DNA of 47,880 nucleotides from Ectobacillus panaciterrae DSM 19096 (lineage in GTDB: Bacteria > Bacillota > Bacilli > Bacillales > Bacillaceae_G): positions 1 through 47,880 of the forward strand of contig NZ_AUMR01000050.1 of assembly GCF_000430785.1 (NCBI RefSeq), given 5' to 3'. The position numbers and the translations under genes are program-made. The number at the start of each line of letters is the position of its first letter. Positions within the stretch are counted from its first letter, which is position 1. Below, piece by piece: positions 14,127 to 23,754 of this stretch. Below the pieces are notes generated by a model. The model was not told the origin of the DNA. It did no database searches and worked only from the letters and a program-made list of their open reading frames with translations.

Positions 14127-16088
14127 ATGATGTTGAAAAATAATTTTTGTGAAAATGTAGAGAAGGATATTTTGGACGTTTACGAGATCTATAGGAACTC
14201 AACTGATATTTTAAAAATAAAGAACCTGATATCCTTGATAACGCTCAAGTTTTTAAATGAAAATCGTAATTATTCATTTGAAGTTCCAAATGATTCCAGA
14301 TGGGACATGGTGACCTCAACTGGAATTGACTTTGGATTAAAATTAAATCAGGCGTTTAGACAGTTGGAACAAGCAAATCCGAAACTTGAAGGTGTTTTTA
14401 CAATCACTGACTTCACCAAGGTTAAGGACCCTATTAGTTTGTTTAAGGTGGCAGATTCTGTGTTAAATCGATACTCCTTTGCAGATTCAGACTTTAGAGA
14501 GGTGAGTACTTACCTTGATCAATTATGGAACATCCTCATTGGTAAAGAACGAGACACAATAGGGGAAATCAGTAGTCCTCCTTCCATAACCAAGCTGTTG
14601 CCTAGACTTCTGAATAAGTATCACGGAAAAATTTATGATGGTTCGTCAGGGCTTAACAGCTTTTTAATTGAGGCTCATAAGCAAGTGGTTCAAAATGGTG
14701 GTAGCGTTCAACTTTTTGGACAGGAAGTGAACCCTGAGGCTTGGTCTTTAGGAATCATGAATCTACTACTCCGTGGATTGTATCCAGAACAGGCAGATAT
14801 TCAGGTTGGTCAGACGATAAGGGAACCAAAGTGGACGGCTAATGGGCAGCTGATGCGGTTCGACGGGATTATAACAGCACCACCTTTTGGAATTGGCAAT
14901 TGGGGGTATGAGGTTGCGGAAATGGACGTATATGGTCGTTTTCGGTACGGTATACCCGGTAGGTCCTTCGGAGATATGGCTTTTGTACTTCACAGCATAG
15001 CGTCACTTGAAAAGCAAGGTAAAGCAATAATTGTGATATCAAATGGTGTGCTTTTGAGGGGAGGATCCGAGGAAAAGATTAGAAGTGAACTAATTAAAGA
15101 GGATCTTATTGAGGCTGTGATTAGTTTGCCTTCAAAGTTACATATGAATACGAGCATTCCTGTTTCGCTCCTTATTTTTAATAAAAATAAACCGGATCAT
15201 CTACTCAATAAGGTTCTAGTTGTTAATGCTGAGGAGTGTTATGAAAAACGAAGCCGTACTCAAAATGAACTTGGAGAAAATGATATCGAAAAAATAGTTC
15301 ACTCCTACTTGAATGCTCTAGAAGTTGAAAATTTCAGCAGATTGGTCTCTACGAATGAAATAGCTGCTAATGAGTGGGTTATTTATCCTCCACGCTATTT
15401 TGACAGGAGTGAAGTAACAACGAAACTTGGAAAGTTTGAAATCAGCCGAAAAAATTATGAATTGTCAGATATTGAGAGAGTGAATTTGCAGAATCTATCC
15501 ATCGATATATCACGGGGGTTAACCGTTACTAAAGAAGAATCCGATAATGAAAATCCATCTCATTATTTAATTAACCTTGCTGATGTGCAGGATGGAAAAA
15601 TAAATCTCGAGGAGCTTACTGGAATCCGTCTGGATTCAAAAAAAGGTAAGGTGTATGAACTACAACCAGGAGATGTGCTGCTTTCAAGTCGTGGAACATC
15701 AAGTAAGGTTGTTGTTATATCCGACAACGATTTAGTTGGAAAGAAACTCGCTTATTCCAGTAATTTTATTCGTATCCGTGTTAATCAAGAAAAAGCGGAT
15801 CCTTACTTCATCAAGACTTTTTTAGAAAGCCCGCCTGGAAAGTACTTGTTGGAATTTAACCAAACCGGGACCGTTGGTACGGTATTAAGCCATAAGGATA
15901 TCAAGTCCCTTCCCATTCCGGTTCCCTCTATTGAGAAGCAGAAAGAGATTGCAGCCTTAATACTTCAATCGGAACAAAAATACGAGGAAACCATTCTTGT
16001 GGCTCAACGGGAAAGAGCTGCAAGTTACCACGAGAGCTATAAATTGATGGGTATTTCACAAGTGTACGAGATTATAGATGAAAACTGA
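14127..16088 (+). CDS. HsdM-HsdS-like fusion with degenerate methyltransferase motifs, 653 aa
   Basis: Residues 1-150 resemble the HsdM N-terminal helical domain and 150-400 the N6-adenine methyltransferase fold (GGSVQLFGQEVNPEAWSLGIMNLLLRG is typical). Residues 450-635 form one type I specificity domain (target recognition region, then PIPVPSIEKQKEIAALI). SAM motif I, normally DPACGTGGF, reads DGSSGLNSF (171-179), and the catalytic NPPF reads APPF (251-254), so it is probably inactive as a methylase. AGGAGGAGG precedes the ATG. It lies upstream of a complete type I system but is separated by 144 bp and differs in composition. It may be a DNA-binding decoy or regulator. Confidence 0.85.
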   Translation: MMLKNNFCENVEKDILDVYEIYRNSTDILKIKNLISLITLKFLNENRNYSFEVPNDSRWDMVTSTGIDFGLKLNQAFRQLEQANPKLEGVFTITDFTKVKDPISLFKVADSVLNRYSFADSDFREVSTYLDQLWNILIGKERDTIGEISSPPSITKLLPRLLNKYHGKIYDGSSGLNSFLIEAHKQVVQNGGSVQLFGQEVNPEAWSLGIMNLLLRGLYPEQADIQVGQTIREPKWTANGQLMRFDGIITAPPFGIGNWGYEVAEMDVYGRFRYGIPGRSFGDMAFVLHSIASLEKQGKAIIVISNGVLLRGGSEEKIRSELIKEDLIEAVISLPSKLHMNTSIPVSLLIFNKNKPDHLLNKVLVVNAEECYEKRSRTQNELGENDIEKIVHSYLNALEVENFSRLVSTNEIAANEWVIYPPRYFDRSEVTTKLGKFEISRKNYELSDIERVNLQNLSIDISRGLTVTKEESDNENPSHYLINLADVQDGKINLEELTGIRLDSKKGKVYELQPGDVLLSSRGTSSKVVVISDNDLVGKKLAYSSNFIRIRVNQEKADPYFIKTFLESPPGKYLLEFNQTGTVGTVLSHKDIKSLPIPVPSIEKQKEIAALILQSEQKYEETILVAQRERAASYHESYKLMGISQVYEIIDEN

Positions 16089-16232
16089 AATTAAATTAGC
16101 GAAAAAATGATGACAATGATAAATTTTTAGGAAACAGTAAACCTAATTTGGAATATCGCGTAACTACTTAACTTAACTACCCAATTTTTATGAGTAATAT
16201 AAAAACTGAGAAGAAGAGAGAGGCTAATCTAA

Positions 16233-18275
16233 ATGAACATACTCCAATACGAATCAAAAATCTGGGAAACTGCTGACCTGCTTCGCGGCAGTGGTATTAA
16301 AGAATCAGAATGGCCATCATTTATGATGCCTTTTTTTGCCCTTGCTATGATTGAAAGTCGTCTCGTTAGAATGTTTGATGGTTTAAAAGCTGAAATTGGC
16401 GAAGAAGATTTTGCTACTATTGATAAAGACGATCTTTACGACATGATTAAAGATCAGGGGCAGGGCTACAACATCTATATATTTGAGAAGAATCAAACCC
16501 TCATCGATATCTGCAAAAACGATAAATCATTTGAAATGGATTTTGATGCCTATCTGAATGGCTTTGATAGCGAAACTAAAGACCTGCTCGGCGTGGATGT
16601 GAGTGAAGGAGAAAAATTCCTCGATATCAAGGGGGTTATTACCAAGCTCAGAGCAAAAAAAGTGCTGATGGGTTACACCAAACTATGGGCAGAAATCGAC
16701 CTTAAGCCGTTTAACAACTCCGAGATCACCACGCTGGAAGAACATATCAAGCGTAAATGGGCGGATATATCGGCGGAAACTGCAGGGGAGCAATACACAC
16801 CAGATGATGTGATTGCGCTCATTGCCGAAATCATTGCCTCTAAAATTGAAGAATCCGACAGACTGCTCAAAATCTACGACTGCACCTGCGGTGGTGGTAA
16901 CATGCTGTTTGGAGTTGAAGATCGCATTAATAAAAAATTAAAACGCCTTACCCAGACCTATGGTCAAGACTGGAACGATGCGCTCTACGCTCTTGCTAAA
17001 ATTGAAAGTCGCTTTCGACCTGATTCTAAAATCGAACATGGTAACACCTTGGTGGAGGACAAGTTCTACAACGAAGAATTTGATGTAGTCATTGCCAATC
17101 CACCCTATGGCGTAAGCTGGAAAGGTTACCAAAAAGACATTGTAAACGACAAAACTGGGCGGTTTAAATATTTGCCATCTGTCTCCGATGGGCAATTGCT
17201 GTTCATGCAGCATCTTATTTCCAAGCTTGATGCAGGCGGCATGGGAGTGGTGGTACATAATGGCTCTACCTTGTTTAGTGGCGATGCTGGCTCAGCAGAA
17301 AGCAATATCCGTAAATGGATGCTCGATAGCGACATTGTAGAAGCTGTGATCCAGTTACCCACCGACGAGTTTTTTAACACTGGCATTTATACCTATTTAT
17401 GGGTACTGAATAAAAACAAACAACCGCATCAAAAAGATAAAGTGATGTTGATTAACGCCAGCGAAAAATTTAAACCGCTGAGAAAGAGCAAGGGTTCTAA
17501 GCGCAAAGAAGTGGATGAAGACAGCCGCTTAGAAATTGTTAAAACACTGACGCAATACCAAAGCACAGATTACGCTCAAGTATTCGACAAAGAGTTTTTT
17601 TACTTCAACAAGCAAGCTATCATGCTTACCAATGTAGACGAATACGGCAACAGTTTTGAAGTGAAGTTAAAAGAAGGAAAAAAGAGTGAAAAGCTTACGC
17701 CGGTCAAACTTACCAACGGTGAACGCGAACTTACCGAGTTTGTGATTTCTACCTTTGATACGGATAAGTACAGCTCATTGGCTAGCACCTTTGAACAGGA
17801 CGTCAAACCATTTATTGCTGCGTTGGATTATAAAGAACAGCCACTTGTTATCACGACAACTACAGCAAAGTATTGGTTTGATGCCGATCAAGAAACCTTA
17901 ATTAAAGAAGTGGATGGCAAAAAAGAGTTATTGGGCTGCGGCAAAATTGTGGTGAAATCTGCTCTTAAGAAAGCGAGTAAAACACAGCCAGAACGTATTG
18001 AAATCAGCGTAGAACTTACGCCCGATTACCAAAAAGATTATGAGATTATCCCTTTTCATAAAGACGAAGAAACCAACCAAGCTGCGATTGGGGCCTTTAT
18101 GGCAAAATACATCACGAGGCCTTTTACCTACTTAGAAAACGTAGTGGGTGTAGAACTGAATTTTAACAAGATTTTTTACAAGCCAGAGGAACTGCGAGAA
18201 GTGGTGGATATTTTGGCTGAGATTGATGCTATAGATGGCGAGTTAAAAACGTTAGAAGTGGGGTTTGTATTATGA
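16233..18275 (+). CDS. hsdM: Type I restriction-modification methyltransferase subunit, 680 aa
   Basis: The SAM-binding motif is intact (DCTCGGGNMLFG, from residue 216) and the catalytic motif is NPPYG (289-293), so N6-adenine methylation is expected. The protein belongs to the longer HsdM branch with an extended C-terminal region. The start ATG has AGAGAGAGG upstream. The gene overlaps hsdS by 4 bp, and hsdS overlaps hsdR by 4 bp, so this is a tight hsdMSR operon. Its codons are clearly richer in G and C (frequent GCG, CGC, ACC) than those of neighbours, a sign of recent transfer. Confidence 0.96.
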   Translation: MNILQYESKIWETADLLRGSGIKESEWPSFMMPFFALAMIESRLVRMFDGLKAEIGEEDFATIDKDDLYDMIKDQGQGYNIYIFEKNQTLIDICKNDKSFEMDFDAYLNGFDSETKDLLGVDVSEGEKFLDIKGVITKLRAKKVLMGYTKLWAEIDLKPFNNSEITTLEEHIKRKWADISAETAGEQYTPDDVIALIAEIIASKIEESDRLLKIYDCTCGGGNMLFGVEDRINKKLKRLTQTYGQDWNDALYALAKIESRFRPDSKIEHGNTLVEDKFYNEEFDVVIANPPYGVSWKGYQKDIVNDKTGRFKYLPSVSDGQLLFMQHLISKLDAGGMGVVVHNGSTLFSGDAGSAESNIRKWMLDSDIVEAVIQLPTDEFFNTGIYTYLWVLNKNKQPHQKDKVMLINASEKFKPLRKSKGSKRKEVDEDSRLEIVKTLTQYQSTDYAQVFDKEFFYFNKQAIMLTNVDEYGNSFEVKLKEGKKSEKLTPVKLTNGERELTEFVISTFDTDKYSSLASTFEQDVKPFIAALDYKEQPLVITTTTAKYWFDADQETLIKEVDGKKELLGCGKIVVKSALKKASKTQPERIEISVELTPDYQKDYEIIPFHKDEETNQAAIGAFMAKYITRPFTYLENVVGVELNFNKIFYKPEELREVVDILAEIDAIDGELKTLEVGFVL

Positions 18276-19645
18276 TTTGTGTCGGTTTTGAGAGATATGA
18301 AGCCTATAAAGATAGTGGGGTTGATTGTCTCGGGGATGTGCCGAAACATTGGGAAATTCTCAGGGTCAAAGATACAGTTAACAAAATTGGAAATGGAGTG
18401 ACACCAAAGGGAGGTAGCGAGGTATACACAAACCAAGGAATCCCATTTATACGAAGCCAAAATGTATATGACGAGGGATTGCGGCTTGTAGACGTCTCTT
18501 TTATCCCTTTGGAAATACACAATGAGATGAAGGGTTCTCAACTTAAAAAGGGGGATATTTTAATCAATATTACAGGTGCATCAATAGGAAGGACTTGTGT
18601 TGTTCCTGCTGAACTTGGTGCTGCAAATATAAACCAGCATGTTGCCTTCCTGAGAACAAAATATTGGTTTAATACTACTTACATCTCTTTATTCCTTAAA
18701 TCCGCTTTTATTAAAAAATACATTCAATTCGAGCAGAACGGCGCATCTAAAGAAGCTCTTAATCTTGCTCAAATCGCTAGGATCCCTATCGTATTGCCAA
18801 AGATTGAAGAACAAAAAGCCATCGCCGATTACCTAGGTGTTAAAACTGCGCAGATTGATCGTAAAATAGATCTGCTCAGCCAAAAGGCGATCAAATACAG
18901 CAAGCTCAAACAATCCCTCATTAACGAAACCGTCACCCGTGGTTTAAATAAAACTGTGGCGATGAGATATAGCGGGGTTGAGTGGATTGGAGAAGTACCA
19001 GAGCATTGGGGTGTGAAGCGGTTGAAGGAACTAGGCTTTCTATATAGTGGCTTGTCAGGTAAAAAAGGTGAGGATTTTACTGATGAACACGAATTTAGTG
19101 GTGATTTCATTCCTTTTGTAAATATTGCTAATAATCAATACGTTTCAATCACTGACATAAAAAAAGTAATAGTCTACCCTAACGAAAAGCAAAACAAGGT
19201 AAGAAAGAATGATTTATTTTTTCTTATGAGTTCTGAAAATCACGATGACATAGGTAAATCTGCGCTTCTAAAACATGACATAGCTGACACCTATCTTAAC
19301 AGCTTTTGCAAGGGGTTTCGTTTTACTAAAAAAGATATAGTACCAAATTTCATAAACCATTTATTAGCATCAGAACAATATCGGAATAGTCTTTCTGTTG
19401 AAGGTAAAGGGTTTACTCGTATAAATTTAAAAATTGAGAAGATCAATGACTTATTAGTAATAATCCCGCCCTTCTCAGAACAAAAAGCCATTGCCGATTA
19501 TCTTGACACTAAAACTGCGCACATTGACCGTATTGTTGAAACCATTAATATTCAAATTGACAAACTTAAAGAACTACGAAAAACTCTAATTAACGATGTC
19601 ATTACTGGCAAGATAAAGGTTTCTATGGAAGGAGAAGCTGTATGA
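18272..19645 (+). CDS. hsdS: Type I specificity subunit, 457 aa
   Basis: Two target recognition domains alternate with two conserved helices. Each half opens with a motif like 'Y-x-DSGVD-x-LGDVPKHW' / 'YSGVEWIGEVPEHW' and ends with EQKAIADYL...KTAxIDR. These define the two halves of the bipartite DNA target. The TRDs themselves are AT-rich while the conserved parts share the GC-richer style of hsdM, as expected from domain swapping. The ATG overlaps the hsdM stop (ATGA). The DNA of the two conserved helices is nearly repeated (18808-18861, 19478-19530). Confidence 0.95.
   Translation: MICVGFERYEAYKDSGVDCLGDVPKHWEILRVKDTVNKIGNGVTPKGGSEVYTNQGIPFIRSQNVYDEGLRLVDVSFIPLEIHNEMKGSQLKKGDILINITGASIGRTCVVPAELGAANINQHVAFLRTKYWFNTTYISLFLKSAFIKKYIQFEQNGASKEALNLAQIARIPIVLPKIEEQKAIADYLGVKTAQIDRKIDLLSQKAIKYSKLKQSLINETVTRGLNKTVAMRYSGVEWIGEVPEHWGVKRLKELGFLYSGLSGKKGEDFTDEHEFSGDFIPFVNIANNQYVSITDIKKVIVYPNEKQNKVRKNDLFFLMSSENHDDIGKSALLKHDIADTYLNSFCKGFRFTKKDIVPNFINHLLASEQYRNSLSVEGKGFTRINLKIEKINDLLVIIPPFSEQKAIADYLDTKTAHIDRIVETINIQIDKLKELRKTLINDVITGKIKVSMEGEAV
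18808..19530 (+). repeat. Intragenic direct repeats in hsdS
   Basis: GAACAAAAAGCCATCGCCGA at 18808 onward and GAACAAAAAGCCATTGCCGA at 19478 onward, with the following 30 bp also similar, encode the two conserved helices. Such repeats permit TRD exchange by recombination. Confidence 0.7.
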
Positions 19646-22600
19646 ATGAACTCCACCTACAAGATAAATTTTTGTTACCTTTTTTTAGAGAAGACCTTGG
19701 TTACTGCGAGGTGAAAGCTAATACGGTGACCAATTCTCTGATTATAGAAGAAGACTTACAGGAGTTTATATCTCAAACTGAGTTAAATAAAAAGCCTTAC
19801 GAAACCTTGCTGAAAAAATACGGTGGCGACAAGAATAAATTGCTGAAAGAGTTGATTGAACTAATAAAAGAGCGCAGCAGCAGTAGCCGTAATATGTCGC
19901 TGTTTATCAATGCCAATAAGTCCATCACCCTGCAGGGCATTAAACTGCACCTGTTTTACACTGGGGACAGTGTGATTCATGAAAATGCGCTGTTTAATGA
20001 AAATATTTTTTCCATTGTGCAAGAGCTACCCTATAAATACAGCTATCAAGGCAAATGGATATTCTCTTTTCGTCCAGATATTGCGCTGTTTGTGAATGGC
20101 ATTTATTTGGGTTACAGCGAATTAAAGTCTAACTACACTAATCAAAGTGCAAGTAAGAACGGGCGTGGTAAGGTAATTAAAGATTATTTTGAGGCAGTCA
20201 AAACCTATCATCAACATTTTGATAGCAATGACATGCTGAGTGACAAAGAAAAAGAATTTTACCGTAAAGACTTCTTGAAAATTTTTGAAAAAGCGATTCA
20301 CATCACAACTACCGATATTGGTGAAACCTATGTTATTCGTACCATCGCTGACTATTTTGACGAGATACTTGCTACCTGCCGCGAAGGCAAGTTTGATCGT
20401 GAAGAGGTCGAGAAAAAAATCAAGGGTTCATTTAAGCCGTATCCACTACTCAATAGAGAGGCTGACAAAAAAGAGAAACTGAAAGAGTTATTTACTGCCC
20501 TCTACGGTAAGGCTTTTATTGAAAAAGAGATTTTGTATTACAACTTTATCGAGCGTGATGTTTATGTCACTAAAAAAGGTAAAGAGTTAAAACACGAGCA
20601 AGGGTATTTGATTTCACCACGACCTAAGCAAAAGTTTGGCACTGATAAGATTATGGCCAAGATTGATGAGTTTTTGGCGCACGAGCAAGAAGACGATTAT
20701 TTTGAAAAGCTGCTAGAAAAACAGTTATTCGGCGTATCTGAAGCTAAGAAAAAAGAATTGCTGGAAAAACGCAAGGCCTATTCTAATAATAAAAATATCT
20801 ACTCCTTACTGTTGCAGTATGCAGCGGGCTTTGGTAAATCCAATATTATAGGCTGGTCTGCCTTACAGCTTAAAGACCTGCGACGCGATGGTGAATATGT
20901 ATACGATAAAATCATGATTGTTGTGGATCGCTTGCAATTAAGAGGACAAATTGATTCCAAAATGCTTAATATGAACATTGACAACCGTATGTATGTTGAA
21001 GCAAGCAACAAAAAAACCTTTCAAGAGGCGCTTGCCTCCGATACGCGCCTAGTGATTGTGAATTTGCAAAAATTTGGATCTGTGCGCGACATGCTCGATG
21101 CTGAAGTAATGCAAAATCTAGCCAAAATGCGCATTGTCTTCTTGATTGATGAAATTCATCGCTCCAACAGCGGTGAACAGCATGAGGAGATGTTGAGTAT
21201 CTTTGATGAGTTGCAATCGTCCTTTGATAACAACGAGCAATATTCTCAAGCACGCAAAAAGAAGAATCTGATCATTGGTTTTACCGCTACACCAGACGAT
21301 CATACACTTGCGCGGTTTGGTGAATTCAGCGGTTATGCAGAATGCGAAAAACTATGGCGACCTTTTGATTCCTACACTATGAAAGAGGCTATTGAGGATG
21401 GATTTATTCTCAACCCACTTAAGAATATTGTGCCAGTAGCCTCCAAAATGTTATTTGATTTGCCTAGTAACCTGCTGGAAGGCTTCGCTGAGAAAGAATA
21501 CAAAGACGCACAAAAGAAACAGATTTATGAAAATCGCGATCGTATAGATGCAATTGCTAAATATGTTGCGGATTTACTGGTAAAAGATGTGTATCGTCAG
21601 ATACGTGGAACGGGTAAGGCAATGCTAGCAGTATATTCTATTAAAGCCGCGATTGCTTATAAACAAGCGGTAACCAAACACTTTAATACCTTGGTTCAGG
21701 GAACCAAATACGCAAAATACGCTGAAGCGCCGATTTATGTTGTGTATTCGAGCAACCAGGATGAGCAAAGCGCTACTGCTCTTAATGGTGGTTTGAGTGA
21801 AGAGAAGGTATTGGAAAACTTTGCACTGAAGAAAAACGGATTAATGATTGTGGTAGCAAAACTACAAACTGGTTTTGATGAGAAAAAGCTGCATACGCTG
21901 TTTCTAGATAAAGAGATTAAAGGCATTAGCGCGATTCAGACGATTTCCCGCGTAAACCGAACCGCAAAATACAAGAACGACTGCAAGATTGTTGATTTTT
22001 CCTACAACAATGTGAATGTGCAAAATATCAAAGATGCCTTTGAGCATTATTCAGATGTGGTAGTCAGTGACTTCGATCCCTTTGGAGACAAAAAGGTTTT
22101 GAATATATTACTGGTAGAGCTGAAGAAATCAGATACTTACAATAAGTTCTTTTCTGTGTTTATGGCTATTTATAAAGACGAAACTAAGCGTGATAATCCA
22201 GAATGTTACCTAGACTTGGAAAGTAGTTTAAAAAAATTCATAGATGCAAACCCACAGCGCACCTCTGACACTAAAGCCAAGGCAGCGCAGTATTTTACTA
22301 TTCTGAATCGCATTGAATATGTGATTGAACTAGATGCGAAATATAGCGAGCCGAACTTTTTGTTCTTTTGGCGTAAGTTCAACACAATGTATAACATGAT
22401 GCACCGTAGTGAGGATGTAAAAGACCCAATTGAAGTTTACTTTGACAATCAGATTGGCATTATTGAAGTAGAAACCCAAGAAACAAAGGATAAGAAAAAG
22501 AAACCCACCAAAATAGCAGAAGGCGCCGCGAAATATGGAAACCATCAGTTTGACATCCTCGCCATCATTGCAGCGCGTAACGAGCACGAGACTGAAACAG

Positions 22601-22866
22601 GTTTACTTATCCAAGAGTTTGAATCCAAGATTAAAGATTTTTTTTACTATGTACGAAATGCTAATGAAGGCAAGCGATTAATCGTGAAAATAAAGTCGTA
22701 TGTATCAGAAGCAGAAATCTATGATGACTTTGCCAAATTATATCGACGATATAAAGCGCTCAACCGTCAGAGAGTGGGGGATTATTTCTTTAAAGAAATG
22801 GACGATTTGGTAGAAAAGCTGTGTGACGATTTTGAGAAACATCTGTTGGAGGAAATTGGAATATGA
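19642..22866 (+). CDS. hsdR: Type I restriction endonuclease/translocase subunit, 1074 aa
   Basis: The N-terminal nuclease domain has FRPDIALFVNGIYLGYSELK (D and ELK of the PD-(D/E)xK site, K near residue 161). The SF2 motor has Walker A AAGFGKS (about 393-399), DEIH (502-505), GFTATP and the QTISRVNRT arginine finger motif. A C-terminal helical domain binds the methylase core. With HsdM and HsdS it cleaves unmethylated DNA far from the recognition site after translocation. It starts inside the hsdS stop codon. Codon use matches hsdM. All key motifs are intact. Confidence 0.96.
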   Translation: MNELHLQDKFLLPFFREDLGYCEVKANTVTNSLIIEEDLQEFISQTELNKKPYETLLKKYGGDKNKLLKELIELIKERSSSSRNMSLFINANKSITLQGIKLHLFYTGDSVIHENALFNENIFSIVQELPYKYSYQGKWIFSFRPDIALFVNGIYLGYSELKSNYTNQSASKNGRGKVIKDYFEAVKTYHQHFDSNDMLSDKEKEFYRKDFLKIFEKAIHITTTDIGETYVIRTIADYFDEILATCREGKFDREEVEKKIKGSFKPYPLLNREADKKEKLKELFTALYGKAFIEKEILYYNFIERDVYVTKKGKELKHEQGYLISPRPKQKFGTDKIMAKIDEFLAHEQEDDYFEKLLEKQLFGVSEAKKKELLEKRKAYSNNKNIYSLLLQYAAGFGKSNIIGWSALQLKDLRRDGEYVYDKIMIVVDRLQLRGQIDSKMLNMNIDNRMYVEASNKKTFQEALASDTRLVIVNLQKFGSVRDMLDAEVMQNLAKMRIVFLIDEIHRSNSGEQHEEMLSIFDELQSSFDNNEQYSQARKKKNLIIGFTATPDDHTLARFGEFSGYAECEKLWRPFDSYTMKEAIEDGFILNPLKNIVPVASKMLFDLPSNLLEGFAEKEYKDAQKKQIYENRDRIDAIAKYVADLLVKDVYRQIRGTGKAMLAVYSIKAAIAYKQAVTKHFNTLVQGTKYAKYAEAPIYVVYSSNQDEQSATALNGGLSEEKVLENFALKKNGLMIVVAKLQTGFDEKKLHTLFLDKEIKGISAIQTISRVNRTAKYKNDCKIVDFSYNNVNVQNIKDAFEHYSDVVVSDFDPFGDKKVLNILLVELKKSDTYNKFFSVFMAIYKDETKRDNPECYLDLESSLKKFIDANPQRTSDTKAKAAQYFTILNRIEYVIELDAKYSEPNFLFFWRKFNTMYNMMHRSEDVKDPIEVYFDNQIGIIEVETQETKDKKKKPTKIAEGAAKYGNHQFDILAIIAARNEHETETGLLIQEFESKIKDFFYYVRNANEGKRLIVKIKSYVSEAEIYDDFAKLYRRYKALNRQRVGDYFFKEMDDLVEKLCDDFEKHLLEEIGI

Positions 22867-22955
22867 GTCTCTTCGTCTAGGTATATCTTCCTCCTTACAA
22901 TTGAAACAAGGCATGTGTAATAAATCTTCCGGTTCAAATATAAATTAAAGGAAAA

Positions 22956-22986
22956 TCAAAAAGACAGGGATTCCCTGTCTTTTTTA
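22956..22986. terminator. Bidirectional terminator between hsdR and the converging nuclease gene
   Basis: AAAAAGACAGGGA and TTCCCTGTCTTTTT form a 13-bp perfect stem with T-runs on both strands. It serves convergent genes. Confidence 0.85.
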
Positions 22987-23457
22987 ATTAAATTGAAGTT
23001 TATATGAAGGATGAAGCTCAGGAAGGAGCTTTAACTCATATAGTCGTATCTCTAATTTTTGTATGCAACGGGCTTTGTTTTCCTTCCAGTCACCGTATTT
23101 CACACGAATAACTGCTTCATATCCAACACTTAACAAGTATTTATCCCTCTTTTGGTCATGATCTGCATCATGCCAGACCTCTCCATCTGCTTCAACACAT
23201 ACCTTTTTTCCATTCTCCATAAGAACAAAATCCAAACGGTATCGGGCTTCTTTCACTTGTGTTAAAGGTGTATATCCAAGACTGACTAAAGCATCAAACA
23301 TTTCGCGCTCAAAGCGATTGCTGCAGCCAGCTCGATTACGGAAAATTTCTGCTTTCCTATTTTGATCTTTATGATGATTTAAGTTTGGCTTTTGCAAGTT
23401 ACGGATGATATACCACAAGCCATAAAAAGCCATTCCTAAAATAATGACAGCAAACAT
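22984..23457 (-). CDS. Membrane-anchored DUF559/Vsr-like nuclease, 157 aa
   Basis: Residues 2-20 are a transmembrane helix (FAVIILGMAFYGLWYIIRN). The C-terminal part has YRLDFVLMENGKKVCVEADGEVWH: D, E-x-D and a following HDADHDQKRDKYL helix, the pattern of DUF559/Vsr-type PD-(D/E)xK nucleases. A membrane-tethered nuclease next to an FtsK-like ATPase (divergent, 300 bp away) may act in DNA transfer or incoming DNA processing. The family call is good and the role is inference. Confidence 0.75.
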   Translation of the reverse strand: MFAVIILGMAFYGLWYIIRNLQKPNLNHHKDQNRKAEIFRNRAGCSNRFEREMFDALVSLGYTPLTQVKEARYRLDFVLMENGKKVCVEADGEVWHDADHDQKRDKYLLSVGYEAVIRVKYGDWKENKARCIQKLEIRLYELKLLPELHPSYKLQFN

Positions 23458-23513
23458 ATTTCAGCTCGTCCTTTCAATATATAAGTAATGAGTTAAGTCA
23501 CACATATTTATGT

Positions 23514-23562
23514 AGGAACATAGGCTATTATCAAGAAATTACCGAGGTAGCTGCCTATGTAC
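23514..23562. promoter_or_regulatory. Long-spaced inverted repeat in the divergent region
   Basis: GGAACATAGGC and GCCTATGTACC (10 of 11 positions pair) enclose about 28 bp between the divergent genes at 22984-23457 and 23755. It may be an operator or RNA hairpin. A 15-codon frame at 23670-23717 follows AGGAGGG but the spacing is poor, so it is not called. Confidence 0.4.
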
Positions 23563-23754
23563 CTGTATAAGTAGTATTACCTAGGTTTTAAAGGCATATA
23601 GCCCAAAAAATAAGGAATATAAGGGTTTGTTAATGGCGGCAGCCGACGAAAGGAGGGTGGAAAGCCATTATGCCCATTTTGCTTAAGTTTTATACATGGA
23701 AATTCAATTTTTTATAAAAAATTTTTTACTAAGTATGAACAAGGAGGAAAAAGT

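Noticed and set aside
20966-21253. Minus-strand frames inside hsdR
   Set aside because: They lie within an intact, motif-complete hsdR and look like composition artefacts.
23670-23717. 15-codon frame MPILLKF... before the FtsK-like gene
   Set aside because: AGGAGG is 13-14 bp away from the ATG and the peptide is AT-driven; not enough for a leader peptide call.
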